Shown: positions 17,581 to 26,194, counted from the stretch's first letter. The stretch is 64,000 bases of DNA from Parachitinimonas caeni (GCF_030129945.1 NZ_JARRAF010000020.1:1-64000); one strand, 5' to 3'. Notes: a model not told the origin generated them from the letters alone. Translations and numbers: made by a program.

Positions 17581-18444
17581 TTATGCGTAGTAGCCAGGTT
17601 GTTCCAGGTTTTCCAACAGGCTCGGGCCTTGTGGCGTCCAGCCAATGCTTGCGCGTGTGCGTGCGCTCGACGCAGACATGCTTGATTTGGCGAAGTGTGC
17701 AAACCATTCAAAGTGCGCGGGTTCTCGCGATTCGACCGGGATGCCGAGACGGTTGCCTATGCGCTCGGCAATGGCTTTGAATGACACGGCTTCATCTGCA
17801 ACGGCGTGATAAACCGGGTCGGTAACGCCTTGTTCCAAGGCAAGGCGAAAGACTCGTGCGGCATCTAGCCGGCTCACCCCGGCCCAGTCGTTTTGAGCCT
17901 CGCCAATGTAGGCCGACACGCCTTTTTGTTTTGCGATACGGATAAGAATTGGCACAAAGCCGTGATCTCCCAGGCCGTGAACTGACGGTGCTAGGCGCAC
18001 TGTTGCCGCCCGGACACCACGTTCTGCCCACTCGCGAGCGGTGGCTTCGGACTTGCGGGGCGATGCAGGATTGGGCAAGTCGGATTCGGTGGCGCCAGCT
18101 GGCAAACCCAGCAGGCCCGAGGTGACGAGAAGCGGGCGGTTTGAACCTTCCAGCGCGGCACCCAATGCGTTGATGACCTGGCGGTCTTGCTCACTGTTCT
18201 CGGCGATCTTGGAGTAGTCGCGACCCCACGCGGTGTGGATGACTGCGTCCGCTGCAGAAGCGGCGGCACGCAAGGTTCCCAGATCATCAAGGGTAGAACT
18301 CACGATCTTCATGCCTCGGGCGATCAAAGGCTTTGCCTTGTGGCTATCGCGTACCAAGCCTGTCACGGTGTGACCGGCATCCAGTAAATCTTCAACGATG
18401 GCGGAGCCTACCCAGCCGGTGGCACCTGTTATAAATACATGCAT
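17581..18444 (-). CDS. SDR-family NAD(P)-dependent oxidoreductase
   Basis: A 287-residue atypical/extended short-chain dehydrogenase. The nucleotide-binding motif GATGWVG is at residues 7-13, followed by a VIHTAWG strand and the LLVTSGLLGLP substrate-site region. The usual YxxxK catalytic pair is not obvious, as in many atypical SDRs of this type. Substrate unknown; members of this group are often annotated as NAD-dependent epimerase/dehydratase-like. It lies 83 bases from the darcynin gene and 105 from the methyltransferase gene, all in the same direction, so one regulon is likely. Confidence 0.82.
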   Translation of the reverse strand: MHVFITGATGWVGSAIVEDLLDAGHTVTGLVRDSHKAKPLIARGMKIVSSTLDDLGTLRAAASAADAVIHTAWGRDYSKIAENSEQDRQVINALGAALEGSNRPLLVTSGLLGLPAGATESDLPNPASPRKSEATAREWAERGVRAATVRLAPSVHGLGDHGFVPILIRIAKQKGVSAYIGEAQNDWAGVSRLDAARVFRLALEQGVTDPVYHAVADEAVSFKAIAERIGNRLGIPVESREPAHFEWFAHFAKSSMSASSARTRASIGWTPQGPSLLENLEQPGYYA

Positions 18445-18549
18445 GGAAATTTCCTTCAGAAAAGCCTGTAAATAAGGTCTATCTCATTGCAGCCCTGCCG
18501 CAGGATGCAGATCGGTGTCGGCATGACTTTGTTTGCTACCGTTACTCCC

Positions 18550-19209
18550 TCAGCCGAGGCGGATGGATAGCTCGACATCTTCGGCAAAAGGGACGGATAA
18601 GTAGCCGCCATGCGGCTGTCGCACGCGTGCCAGATATTCCGGGCTGAAGTCGGCGTTGTCGGCGATGATGAGTGCGCCGGGCTTCAGTCGGCTTTCCACC
18701 AGGCTCAGAACGTCGCTGTAAAGCGCTTTGGCGCCATCAAGCAGCAGAAGATCAATGGATTCTGGCAGGTCTGTGGCGAGGGTCTTGAGTGCGTCACCTT
18801 CCCGAATTTCGACCAGATCAAGCAAGCCGCCTTCCTGTAGGTGCGCCTTGGCTTTGCTGGCCTTTGACGGCTCAAATTCGGTAGTGATCAGACGACCGCC
18901 GCCGTTGTCACGCAAGGCTGCCGCAAGGTGAAGCGTTGAGAGGCCGAATGATGTGCCAAACTCGACCACAGACTCAGCGCGAATGCTGCGCGCCAGCATG
19001 TACAGCAGCGTGCCGGTTTCACGAGAGACGGGTAGCCATGCCTCCTTCAGCAGGCCGTAGAGGCTCAGGTATTCAGTCTTGCTATGCATCAAGCGTTCGT
19101 GTTCGTCGGACGTGAGCGCTTGCAGAGCCGGACTGGTGGCTTGATCGGCCTGTTTGAACAGGCGATCCAGCAGGGTGGAAAACAACGGGGTATTGAGTGT
19201 TGTGGCCAT
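18550..19209 (-). CDS. Class I SAM-dependent O-methyltransferase
   Basis: A 219-residue methyltransferase of the catechol O-methyltransferase-like type. The start at 19209 has GGAGG six bases upstream; a longer frame to 19275 runs into the regulatory region. Motif I is SVVEFGTSFGLSTLHLAAAL, the acidic SAM-ribose residue is in LITTEFEPSKASKAKAHL, and motif post-II is IDLLLLDGAKALYSDVL. The substrate is unknown. It is divergent from a TetR-type regulator with two operator-like sites between them, so it is probably induced by a small, perhaps toxic, compound. Confidence 0.82.
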   Translation of the reverse strand: MATTLNTPLFSTLLDRLFKQADQATSPALQALTSDEHERLMHSKTEYLSLYGLLKEAWLPVSRETGTLLYMLARSIRAESVVEFGTSFGLSTLHLAAALRDNGGGRLITTEFEPSKASKAKAHLQEGGLLDLVEIREGDALKTLATDLPESIDLLLLDGAKALYSDVLSLVESRLKPGALIIADNADFSPEYLARVRQPHGGYLSVPFAEDVELSIRLG

Positions 19210-19254
19210 GGGAGCCTCCAGATTTTGGTTGAGCGCCGTGTAGCGCATGACTAA

Positions 19255-19276
19255 AATGCGATTGATTCGTCGCATT
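19255..19276. promoter_or_regulatory. Probable TetR operator 1
   Basis: Inverted repeat AATGCGA-N8-TCGCATT (extends by one base on each side) in the divergent intergenic region. It lies 46 bases before the methyltransferase start. Confidence 0.65.
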
Positions 19277-19281
19277 TACAT

Positions 19282-19303
19282 AATACGACGAACTATTCGC
19301 ATT
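19282..19303. promoter_or_regulatory. Probable TetR operator 2
   Basis: AATACGA-N8-TCGCATT, the same architecture and spacing as operator 1, 27 bp downstream. A further half-site TCGCATT is at 19310-19316, just before the regulator gene (19340). This placement suits autoregulation plus control of the divergent genes. Confidence 0.65.
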
Positions 19304-19339
19304 TAATATTCGCATTGCCTTTGGAGTCTTGACGCGCCC

Positions 19340-19972
19340 ATGACCAACCGCCGAACCCCGCAGATTGCCTCGCGAAAACAGCCGCAGCAGGCCCGCTCAA
19401 CAGAACTTGTCGCCGCGATACTGGAGGCGGCTATTCAGGTTTTAACCAAGGAAGGTGCGCAACGTTTCACCACTGCGCGTGTTGCAGAGAAAGCCGGAGT
19501 CAGTGTTGGATCGGTATATCAATACTTTCCGAACAAGGCCGCGATTTTGTTCCGGTTGCAGAGTGATGAATGGCAGCGGACTACCGAAATGCTGCTCGGC
19601 ATCTTGCAGGAAATGCATAAGCCGCCGCTTGAGCGACTGCGTGGGTTGGTCCACGCCTTCATCCGATCGGAGTGTGATGAAGCAGAAATGCGCACGGCAC
19701 TTAGCGATGCGGCCCCGCTTTATCGCGATGCACCAGAGTCACAGGAAGCGAGAGAGGCATTTGAAGCGATATTCCTGGCATTTATGCAGGAAGTCCTGCC
19801 AGATGCTTCGGATGAGGTCCGGAACATGGCAGGCAATATGATCACCATGACCTTCAGTAGTGGAGGCAAGGAGTTTTCCCAGACGCCTCGTACGCCATCA
19901 GAGATAAGCGCCTACGCCGATGCCATGGCAGATATGTTCAGTGCGTATTTGAAGGAGCTGGCAGGCCGTTAA
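19340..19972 (+). CDS. TetR/AcrR-family transcriptional regulator
   Basis: A 210-residue repressor-type protein. The N-terminal helix-turn-helix (FTTARVAEKAGVSVGSVYQYFPNKAAIL, about residues 44-71) is the canonical TetR signature; the C-terminal part is a helical ligand-binding domain. The basic N terminus (NRRTPQIASRKQPQQARS) is typical for DNA contact. It is divergent from the methyltransferase/SDR/darcynin group and is probably their local repressor; the inducer is unknown. Confidence 0.92.
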   Translation: MTNRRTPQIASRKQPQQARSTELVAAILEAAIQVLTKEGAQRFTTARVAEKAGVSVGSVYQYFPNKAAILFRLQSDEWQRTTEMLLGILQEMHKPPLERLRGLVHAFIRSECDEAEMRTALSDAAPLYRDAPESQEAREAFEAIFLAFMQEVLPDASDEVRNMAGNMITMTFSSGGKEFSQTPRTPSEISAYADAMADMFSAYLKELAGR

Positions 19973-20229
19973 GCGTTTGCGGGCCGCCCGTTGCTGCAAT
20001 GTTGGATACGTCAATGCAATCAAGCTCAGCCGGGTTTGCCTGCAGGGCGTCGGCTCTGTGACGCGTAACCCGGTCCGTCAGGTTTGGCAATGCAGCAGGG
20101 CAATGTCAGCACAGGCTTGAGGCAACAGCCGTATAGAAGGGGCCAGCCTGCTAGGTGGTCGGTAAATCCCAGCAATCGGTTTGGTAGTCTGCCATCATTC
20201 TTTGGGTGAGCCATGATTGGGAGATTGCA

Positions 20230-20676
20230 GTGCCGACACAAACAGTGCAATTACATCGTGTTATCCGGTCTAGTCCAGAACGAATTTACGCTGCATTTGT
20301 GAATCCTGACGCTTGGGCAAAATGGTTGCCGCCGCATGGATTTACCGCCAGGGTTCATGAAATGAAGCCGGAGGTGGGTGGTCAGTACAAAATGTCATTT
20401 ACAAATCTGACAACAGGTAAAAGCCATTCTTTTGGCGGCGAATACCTGGAGCTGATGGCGAATCAGAAACTGCGATATACCGCAGTATTTGATGACCCGA
20501 ACTTGCCCGGAATCATGCAAACGACCGTGACCTTGAAGAGTATTTGGTGCGGGGTTGAGATGCACATTATTCAGGAGGGCATTCCAGACATGATACCTAT
20601 TGAAGCGTGTTATTTAGGCTGGCAGGAGTCATTGCAATTGCTGACGTTGCTGGTTGAGCCGGAAATTCGCGAATAA
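20230..20676 (+). CDS. SRPBCC-family protein (AHSA1-like)
   Basis: A 148-residue START/AHSA1-type protein. I choose the GTG at 20230, after a GGGAGA site, because the product then begins MPTQTVQLHRVIRSSPERIYAAF, the usual start of the family; a GTG at 20206 is in frame but adds unrelated residues. Features include VNPDAWAKWLPPHGF, GGQYKMSFTNLTTG and a C-terminal helix ESLQLLTLLVEPEI lining the cavity. These proteins bind hydrophobic ligands in a helix-grip fold; the ligand is not predictable. Confidence 0.82.
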   Translation: MPTQTVQLHRVIRSSPERIYAAFVNPDAWAKWLPPHGFTARVHEMKPEVGGQYKMSFTNLTTGKSHSFGGEYLELMANQKLRYTAVFDDPNLPGIMQTTVTLKSIWCGVEMHIIQEGIPDMIPIEACYLGWQESLQLLTLLVEPEIRE

Positions 20677-20775
20677 TCTGCAGTAAAGTAGCTTTGAAAG
20701 TGACCAGAACATGCGTGCAGTGCCGGGTATTTGATACGGATAGCGACTGCTCTGCATTTAACCGATGAGCCTGAT

Positions 20776-21642
20776 ATGTCGATGATGCGTGTAATTGATC
20801 CCTCGCAGTATTCTATCTCCATCATGTCTGCCGATGAGTTGGCCACCGCAGTGGATTGGGCCAAGGCGGAAGGGTGGGATCCTGGCCTGCGCGATGTCCT
20901 GGGGTTTTATAAAGCAGATACAACCGGTTTTCTGGCAGGGAAATACGCCAATCAAATGGTGGCGACTATTTCAGCGGTAAAGTATGGGGCGGGTTTTGGT
21001 TTTATTGGTTTATATATTGTAAGAAATGAATTCAGGGGGCGCGGCTTGGGCTTTAAGCTTTGGGAAGCGGCGATTGCCAGTCTGGCGGGCAGGAATATCG
21101 GGCTGGATGGCGTGCTGGCTCAGCAGGATAATTATAAGAAGTCCGGGTTCAAGTTGGCACATAGGAATATTCGATATTCGGGCAGGGCAAATAAATGCAC
21201 GGTTTCCAGTAAGATCCTGCCGGTAATGGGTGTCGATATGGAGAATTTACTGCAATACGATAGCCAGTTTTTTCCGGATGAGCGAAGGGCATTTATCAGC
21301 AATTGGTTTGCGCCGGAAAATACGCAAACCCTGGTTGCTGTCGAGGGGGCGCGTATTGTGGGGTATGGCTCAATCAGAGAGAGCCATCAAGGCTTTAAAA
21401 TTGGGCCATTAAATGCCGAGAACAGTGAAATTGCCGAGGCATTATTTATGGCTTTGAGTTCTGTGGTGTCTGATAGATCAGAAGTCTTTCTGGATGTGCC
21501 GGAGCCCAATGCAAGCGCTATCCGGCTGGCAGAAAAATTCGGGATGCAACCGGTGTTTGAAACCGCACGTATGTATACGAAAGCCTTTCCGGATATGCCT
21601 TTGGAAAAGATATACGGCATTACTTCGTTTGAATTGGGGTGA
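20776..21642 (+). CDS. GNAT-family N-acetyltransferase with C-terminal second domain
   Basis: A 288-residue protein. The N-terminal GNAT domain has the acetyl-CoA loop NEFRGRGLGFKLWEAAI (R-x-x-G-x-G type) preceded by GFGFIGLYIV, then LDGVLAQQDNYKKSGFKLAHRN. The second half (from about residue 150) has a repeat of the fold seen in YitH/HolE-type two-domain acetyltransferases (RIVGYGSIRESHQGFKIGPLNAEN, DVPEPNASAIRLAEKFGMQPVFETARMY). The start is ATG 20776; an in-frame TTG at 20731 and ATGs at 20782/20785 are alternatives. Its stop overlaps the GTG start of the next gene. Confidence 0.83.
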   Translation: MSMMRVIDPSQYSISIMSADELATAVDWAKAEGWDPGLRDVLGFYKADTTGFLAGKYANQMVATISAVKYGAGFGFIGLYIVRNEFRGRGLGFKLWEAAIASLAGRNIGLDGVLAQQDNYKKSGFKLAHRNIRYSGRANKCTVSSKILPVMGVDMENLLQYDSQFFPDERRAFISNWFAPENTQTLVAVEGARIVGYGSIRESHQGFKIGPLNAENSEIAEALFMALSSVVSDRSEVFLDVPEPNASAIRLAEKFGMQPVFETARMYTKAFPDMPLEKIYGITSFELG

Positions 21643-22415
21643 GCCTTGCGAGCTTTGGCGTGTGGCGATTCCGGTTCGGGGAGTCGGTGAAGGGGATGTT
21701 GCCGATCAGGGTTGTGCCGCTACGGTCTGTGGCGATCTGGCCGGTGGCCTTGACCGGTTTGGTGCTTGGCGGATTTGGCTATTGGTGGACCAATCAGTCG
21801 GCGGCTGCAGCTTCGACGCTGCCCTTGACGGCGCTGGATTATGCGATTCCATTCTGGCCCGGCAGTGGTTGGGTCTACGCCTGTAATTATCTTTTCATTG
21901 TGGTGGCTTTTTTGCGTCTGGATGGGGGAGAGCGGAAGAGTCGCTTCATCTATGCCATGTTGGCATCGCAGCTTTTTGCAGTGATGGTGTTTGTGATCTG
22001 GCCGGTTCGTTTCCCGCGTGAAGTTTTTCCGATTCCTTTGGATGCGGCACCGGTGCATCGGGCGCTGGCAGGCTGGTGGCGGCTGATCGATCAGCCGGTG
22101 AATTGCCTGCCCAGCTTGCATGTCAGTACCTCGGTGTTGTGCGTGGCCGCGTTTCCCCGGTGCAGAGGGTGGGGACGGCATGTTCTGGCCTGGGTGGCGG
22201 CGGTCTGCATCTCGCTGTCCACGCTGACTTTCAAGCAGCACTATGTAGTGGATGTGCTGGCCGGGCTGGCTTTGGGGCTCGCGGCGTATGGGGTGTTTTT
22301 CGGCTTCAGAAATAGCGCTTTTCCAGTGCCCGCAGGTCTTGGGGGAGTGCAACCGGGGGGCGGAAAATCCCCAGATAGCGATACCAGAGCGGTTGCGTCT
22401 CCCCTGGACGACTGA
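21639..22415 (+). CDS. PAP2-superfamily membrane phosphatase
   Basis: A 258-residue integral membrane protein with about six hydrophobic segments. The PAP2 active-site pair CLPSLHVSTSVLCVA and SLSTLTFKQHYVVDVLAGLALG (Ser-Leu-His, then His and Asp) is present; the KxxxxxxRP motif of classical PAP2 enzymes is not, which is typical of the inositol-phosphoceramide/sphingomyelin-synthase-like subgroup. The substrate is probably a lipid phosphate, inferred. The start is GTG 21639, overlapping the previous stop (GTGA); ATG 21696 is an alternative. The last ~36 codons are coded opposite the end of the desaturase gene and are low-complexity, so the natural protein may effectively end earlier. Confidence 0.78.
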   Translation: MSLASFGVWRFRFGESVKGMLPIRVVPLRSVAIWPVALTGLVLGGFGYWWTNQSAAAASTLPLTALDYAIPFWPGSGWVYACNYLFIVVAFLRLDGGERKSRFIYAMLASQLFAVMVFVIWPVRFPREVFPIPLDAAPVHRALAGWWRLIDQPVNCLPSLHVSTSVLCVAAFPRCRGWGRHVLAWVAAVCISLSTLTFKQHYVVDVLAGLALGLAAYGVFFGFRNSAFPVPAGLGGVQPGGGKSPDSDTRAVASPLDD

Positions 22416-23238
22416 TTGATGGCAGCTCTTGCCAGGGACGCCGTGGCTGACGGTGGTGGCTGAGGTTGTAGCAGAAGTTCAGCATCAGCCAGCGAATGGG
22501 GGCTGGGGCACGCAGATCGTAGGCGCCTTCGATCGGGTGTAGCGGGGTACGCAGGTGATAGACCCACTGCAGCGATGACCAGGAGAAGCCAAAGGCTGCA
22601 TAGGCCATCATCAATTGCCAGACTGGCCAGGGACCAAAAGAGACGATGCCCCCCCAGAACAGCCATAGACACAGGCTGTCGAGGCGAAAGGTTGTCCAGT
22701 CTGAGGGCGAGAATTGCGCAAAAGACAGGGCATAGCCATCCATCGACTGGCGTGGCCGGGCCAATCGGTGACGAGCCGAGTAGGGCAACCAGGGGATGAA
22801 CAGGCTGGCAATGACGCTACCGAGCCAGATGCCCCCTAAGACAGCAAAGTAATACAGGACGACTTTTTTCCAGGCCACTTCACCGGGCAGGATGAATTCA
22901 GAGAGTTCGGCGGGAGTGCGGTTGCGCACATGGTGGCCCTCGTGATTCACCCGGAACAAGGTATAGGCGGTGCCAAACAACACGCCCGTGAGGAGACCGA
23001 TGGCCTGATTGAGCCGGCGGTCTGGATGACCCTGACCGTGAATCGCTTCATGCATGAGCGAGAACACACCCTGCATCATCAAGGAAAAAAACACGATCAG
23101 CAGGATGCGGACAGGCCAGTTTTGTACGATGCTCAGGGCTGTCAGGGTGCCAGCCCAAGCCAGGATCTGAGCCAGGGCAATCGCCAGATTCATACGTCCA
23201 TAACGCGGTGATCCGCCGGATTGAGGGGTGAAAGGCAT
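22306..23238 (-). CDS. Membrane fatty-acid desaturase-like protein 1
   Basis: A 310-residue integral membrane desaturase/hydroxylase. Histidine boxes are HEAIHGQGH (63-71), HEGHH (99-103) and a third, NLSHHRQPRRPW near residue 270, with hydrophobic pairs between them. The family binds two irons and oxidises acyl chains in the membrane. The start ATG (complement of 23236-23238) overlaps the start of the divergent hydrolase gene by two bases; a Met at codon 16 (23193) is an alternative. The 3' end overlaps the PAP2 gene on the other strand by 110 bases. Confidence 0.83.
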   Translation of the reverse strand: MPFTPQSGGSPRYGRMNLAIALAQILAWAGTLTALSIVQNWPVRILLIVFFSLMMQGVFSLMHEAIHGQGHPDRRLNQAIGLLTGVLFGTAYTLFRVNHEGHHVRNRTPAELSEFILPGEVAWKKVVLYYFAVLGGIWLGSVIASLFIPWLPYSARHRLARPRQSMDGYALSFAQFSPSDWTTFRLDSLCLWLFWGGIVSFGPWPVWQLMMAYAAFGFSWSSLQWVYHLRTPLHPIEGAYDLRAPAPIRWLMLNFCYNLSHHRQPRRPWQELPSISRPGETQPLWYRYLGIFRPPVALPQDLRALEKRYF

Positions 23239-24115
23239 GTTGAGGTCCCGTTGGTGTCAGCCTGATCTGGGCGCCTGGCTGGCGATGGATGGTTGTGGTG
23301 AGTTTAGACGGCTGGCAGCGGTCGTTGCCAGTGATCGCCACACCAGCGAATTGCGTCCGGGTGCCAGAGATCCATTATTAGTGCTCTGGCGTGGCTTGTT
23401 CGGCGCCTGGTTGCCCGGTCATTTTCAGGTGCCATTGCAGATCTTGCGCGACGCCGGATGGATATGCCGGATTGCGCCCAGTGCGGGCGGTGGAACCATC
23501 GCTGCCAATGCGGCGCGGGTGGCCCGCTGGCTGGACGAGAGCCCATTCGTGGGTACCAGCCAGCGCCCCGTTATTCTGCTCTGCCACAGCAAGGGTGGGT
23601 TGGAGGCGCTGGAGTTATGCCGTACCCGGCCGGATTGGGCGGCGCGGGTGTCGGCGCTGGTGTTCTGTCAGACCCCTCGCAGTGGTTGCCCCTTGCTGGA
23701 AGATCTCGCCCGGCCTTCGGGTATCCGGGAGCGGTCTCAGGCGCGAGCTTTGCGAGTGATGGGGGCCTGGACTGCGAGCCAGGAGCTGACGACAGCCGCT
23801 ATCAGCCAAGCCCTGCCGGAGTGGGATGGTGCGCGACCTGCCGCGCCGCTGATCTGCGTAGCCAGCTGGTCCGATACGCCGGGGTGGGGGATTGAGGCTC
23901 AGCATTCACGCATGGCCAAACGGGCGCCGGGGCATTTGCATGATGGCTTGTTCTTTCTGGATGACCAGCTCTGGCCTGTCAGTGAGACGATCATCCTGAA
24001 ATCGGTAAACCATAGCCAGCCTACACTGGGTAGTCAGCGCTTTCCCCTTGGTCAGCTCTGGTTGACCTTGGCCGCGCTGGCGGCCCGCCGTGGCGAAGCG
24101 AGTGTGCAGATATGA
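23237..24115 (+). CDS. Alpha/beta hydrolase, probably a lipase or acyltransferase
   Basis: A 292-residue alpha/beta-fold protein. The nucleophile elbow is in VILLCHSKGGLEAL (Ser followed by Lys-Gly-Gly), after a GRPVIL-type strand; a late histidine is in SVNHSQPTLG and an acidic residue in FFLDDQLWP. The start could be ATG 23237 (GAGGGG site upstream), which overlaps the divergent desaturase start, or ATG 23285. It overlaps the following desaturase gene by four bases (ATGA), so both are likely made together. The substrate is unknown; the context points to an acyl chain or lipid ester. Confidence 0.72.
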   Translation: MLRSRWCQPDLGAWLAMDGCGEFRRLAAVVASDRHTSELRPGARDPLLVLWRGLFGAWLPGHFQVPLQILRDAGWICRIAPSAGGGTIAANAARVARWLDESPFVGTSQRPVILLCHSKGGLEALELCRTRPDWAARVSALVFCQTPRSGCPLLEDLARPSGIRERSQARALRVMGAWTASQELTTAAISQALPEWDGARPAAPLICVASWSDTPGWGIEAQHSRMAKRAPGHLHDGLFFLDDQLWPVSETIILKSVNHSQPTLGSQRFPLGQLWLTLAALAARRGEASVQI

Positions 24116-25062
24116 CGCGGGCTGTGAGCGCTCGACATCGACGCGACGGCATTCCGGCTGTCTTGCTGGCGGAATCAACGCTCAATGAGCTGCTGTGGGC
24201 GGCTTTGATGGATTGGCTGGTAATCCTGCTGCTATGGGGTGCAATGGCGGGTTTGTGGGGGGTAGCTGGCTGGGCGTGGCTTCTGCAAGCGTTGATCATC
24301 GTACTGATAGGTGGCCGGCTGCATGCGCTGGGGGTGGTGTTGCATGATGCCTGCCATCTACCCAAAGGCCGGTTGGCCGCGCAGCCCTGGGCGACGCGGG
24401 GGCTGCAGCTATTGGCGGCTTACCCCATCGCAACGACGCTCGCGGCGATGCGTTATCACCATCTGCGGCATCATCAAGGCCACGGCCTGCCGGCGGATCC
24501 CTACTTCAAGCACGGGGCAAGTGATCACTTGCTACCTGCGGTGTTGGGGAGACTGCGGGGATTGCTCTTGCCCCTGGCCTGGCATGTGCGTCCATTTTTC
24601 GGTTGCCTTGTGTTGCTTGGCCTGGATTGGCGCGTCACTTACGCCAGAGTGTTTCTCGGCGACAAATCACCCACGCCCCTGACTTCTCCTCAAACCGTAA
24701 AAGAGCTGGTGATTTGTTTGAGGGCTGAACCCGCGCAGGTGGCATTTGTTCTGATACTGATGGCAATCGCCTGGTGGTCACCCAAAGCGTTTTTGCTTGC
24801 CTATGCACTGCCCTTGGCGGTGGCGGGCCTTGCCAATGCGAATCGCGTGATCGCCGAGCATCTGCATCAGCCTTGCCTTGATACGAAAACCACGACTGTT
24901 CTGAGGACGACACGGACGCATGACTGGGGCGTGTGGGGAGAGCTTCTACTGTTTCCGCACGGGATCGGATTTCATGCAGTTCACCACTTGCACCCGAGAG
25001 TCGGTATGAAGCGGCTTGCCGCGCTGAACTCATGGTATCGGCAGGCTGGCGTTTTGCCTTGA
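24112..25062 (+). CDS. Membrane fatty-acid desaturase-like protein 2
   Basis: A 316-residue integral membrane desaturase. Histidine boxes: HDACH (78-82), HHLRHH (116-121) and HAVHH near residue 290 (GIGFHAVHHLHPRVG). This is a different subgroup from desaturase 1, closer to beta-carotene/acyl-lipid desaturase-like proteins, but the substrate cannot be read from sequence. The ATGA overlap with the hydrolase gene and the terminator at 25144 mark the end of the unit. Confidence 0.85.
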   Translation: MTRAVSARHRRDGIPAVLLAESTLNELLWAALMDWLVILLLWGAMAGLWGVAGWAWLLQALIIVLIGGRLHALGVVLHDACHLPKGRLAAQPWATRGLQLLAAYPIATTLAAMRYHHLRHHQGHGLPADPYFKHGASDHLLPAVLGRLRGLLLPLAWHVRPFFGCLVLLGLDWRVTYARVFLGDKSPTPLTSPQTVKELVICLRAEPAQVAFVLILMAIAWWSPKAFLLAYALPLAVAGLANANRVIAEHLHQPCLDTKTTTVLRTTRTHDWGVWGELLLFPHGIGFHAVHHLHPRVGMKRLAALNSWYRQAGVLP

Positions 25063-25143
25063 TCGCATTATGCAGCAGGGGGCGAAGCGTGAATGTGGCT
25101 GCTGGTTAAATGAGGCGCAGATTCGGGTGGTGGCCCGAAATCA

Positions 25144-25172
25144 AAAAGCCGACACGCTGAATGTCGGCTTTT
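25144..25172 (+). terminator. Terminator after desaturase 2
   Basis: Perfect 11-bp stem AAAAGCCGACA with a 7-base loop, ending in TTTTGC. It also suits the minus strand, since the next gene (HDOD) is convergent and ends at 25237. Confidence 0.8.
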
Positions 25173-25236
25173 GCTTGAGCGCCTAAGGGTATCGGCACCG
25201 TTGAAAGATTGGCGGCTGAGTGGCGGGCACGCCTCA

Positions 25237-26064
25237 TTAGCGGGAAAGCATGTCTGAGAGTTCGCTTCCCATTTTCATTGCTTCGGGTAGACCTTCAACA
25301 ATCGACTCAATGTCCAACCCGAGTTTTTCGACAACCTCGGCTGGGCAGTCTTGAACGATGTCAGCAGCCGGGATGTTGTCGTCCAGTGCATCGGTCAGGT
25401 AAATGGCCAAGTGCAATACGCCAGATAGCTTGGAGAATGGCTGCTGCGTGAGCGGTGTGGCCTGGAATTTGATGGCTTGCTGCGTTTCTGCCGGGAAATT
25501 CCAGCGCCGTGTCAGCTCCTCACCGACCATCACGTAGTCAAACCCAATCTGAACGTCTTCAAGGCTGACCCGATTGGCGCCACTTTTTACGGCGGCATCA
25601 ATCTTGGTGGCGATTTCAGGCACCACGATGTGAATCAACAGTTCGCCGATGTTATGAATAAGGCCGGCGGTAAAGGCCCCGTCCGGGTTGATCTTGGCAA
25701 ACTTGCCAAGCCACTTGGCAGTAGAGGCGACTGCCACACTGCGCTGCCAGAATTTTTGCCGGTCGAAACCCGGGGTGGCAACAAAAGCACCGGTAACCCC
25801 TGATGCAACGACCAAGGTGCGCAGAGTATTGAACCCCAATACGATCACGGCTTCCTCGATGGTCCCGATTTGTCGGGCAGCACCATAGTGTGCTGAATTG
25901 GCCAAACGAAGCACCTTGGCGGTAATAACCTGATCAAGCGCAATCTTGCGGCCGATTTCGCCAATATCGACATCTTCCTGATTGAAGCTGTCTATGAGTT
26001 CCTGAACGACCTTCGGTATTGTAGGTAGCTTGTGAGTTTGCTCGAAAATCGCTTCCATCTTCAT
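25237..26064 (-). CDS. HDOD-domain signalling protein
   Basis: A 275-residue protein consisting of one HDOD domain: KLPTIPKVVQELIDSF at the N terminus, the VLRLANSAHYGAARQIGTIEEAVIVLG core, and HNIGELLIHIV, YVMVGEELTRRWNFP later. HDOD proteins lack the full metal-binding HD set and act as regulators in motility, stress and cyclic-di-GMP networks. No output domain is attached. The start has a CTGGAGGAAG-type ribosome site. Confidence 0.92.
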   Translation of the reverse strand: MKMEAIFEQTHKLPTIPKVVQELIDSFNQEDVDIGEIGRKIALDQVITAKVLRLANSAHYGAARQIGTIEEAVIVLGFNTLRTLVVASGVTGAFVATPGFDRQKFWQRSVAVASTAKWLGKFAKINPDGAFTAGLIHNIGELLIHIVVPEIATKIDAAVKSGANRVSLEDVQIGFDYVMVGEELTRRWNFPAETQQAIKFQATPLTQQPFSKLSGVLHLAIYLTDALDDNIPAADIVQDCPAEVVEKLGLDIESIVEGLPEAMKMGSELSDMLSR

Positions 26065-26194
26065 TTTGGACTTCCTCCAGGAGACAATTCTGGGGTGGTG
26101 GGTGGTTTAGTTCATCCTAGAGCATGGCTCGAAAGGGTGCCAAGCTGACGGCAATCAGAAAGAGCCATGATGAGGTCCACACCCCGCATTGCTA
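26065..26194. other. Upstream region of the HDOD gene
   Basis: Non-coding. It holds the HDOD ribosome site and, by position, its promoter. No gene is visible. It ends at the inverted-repeat element that follows. Confidence 0.4.
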
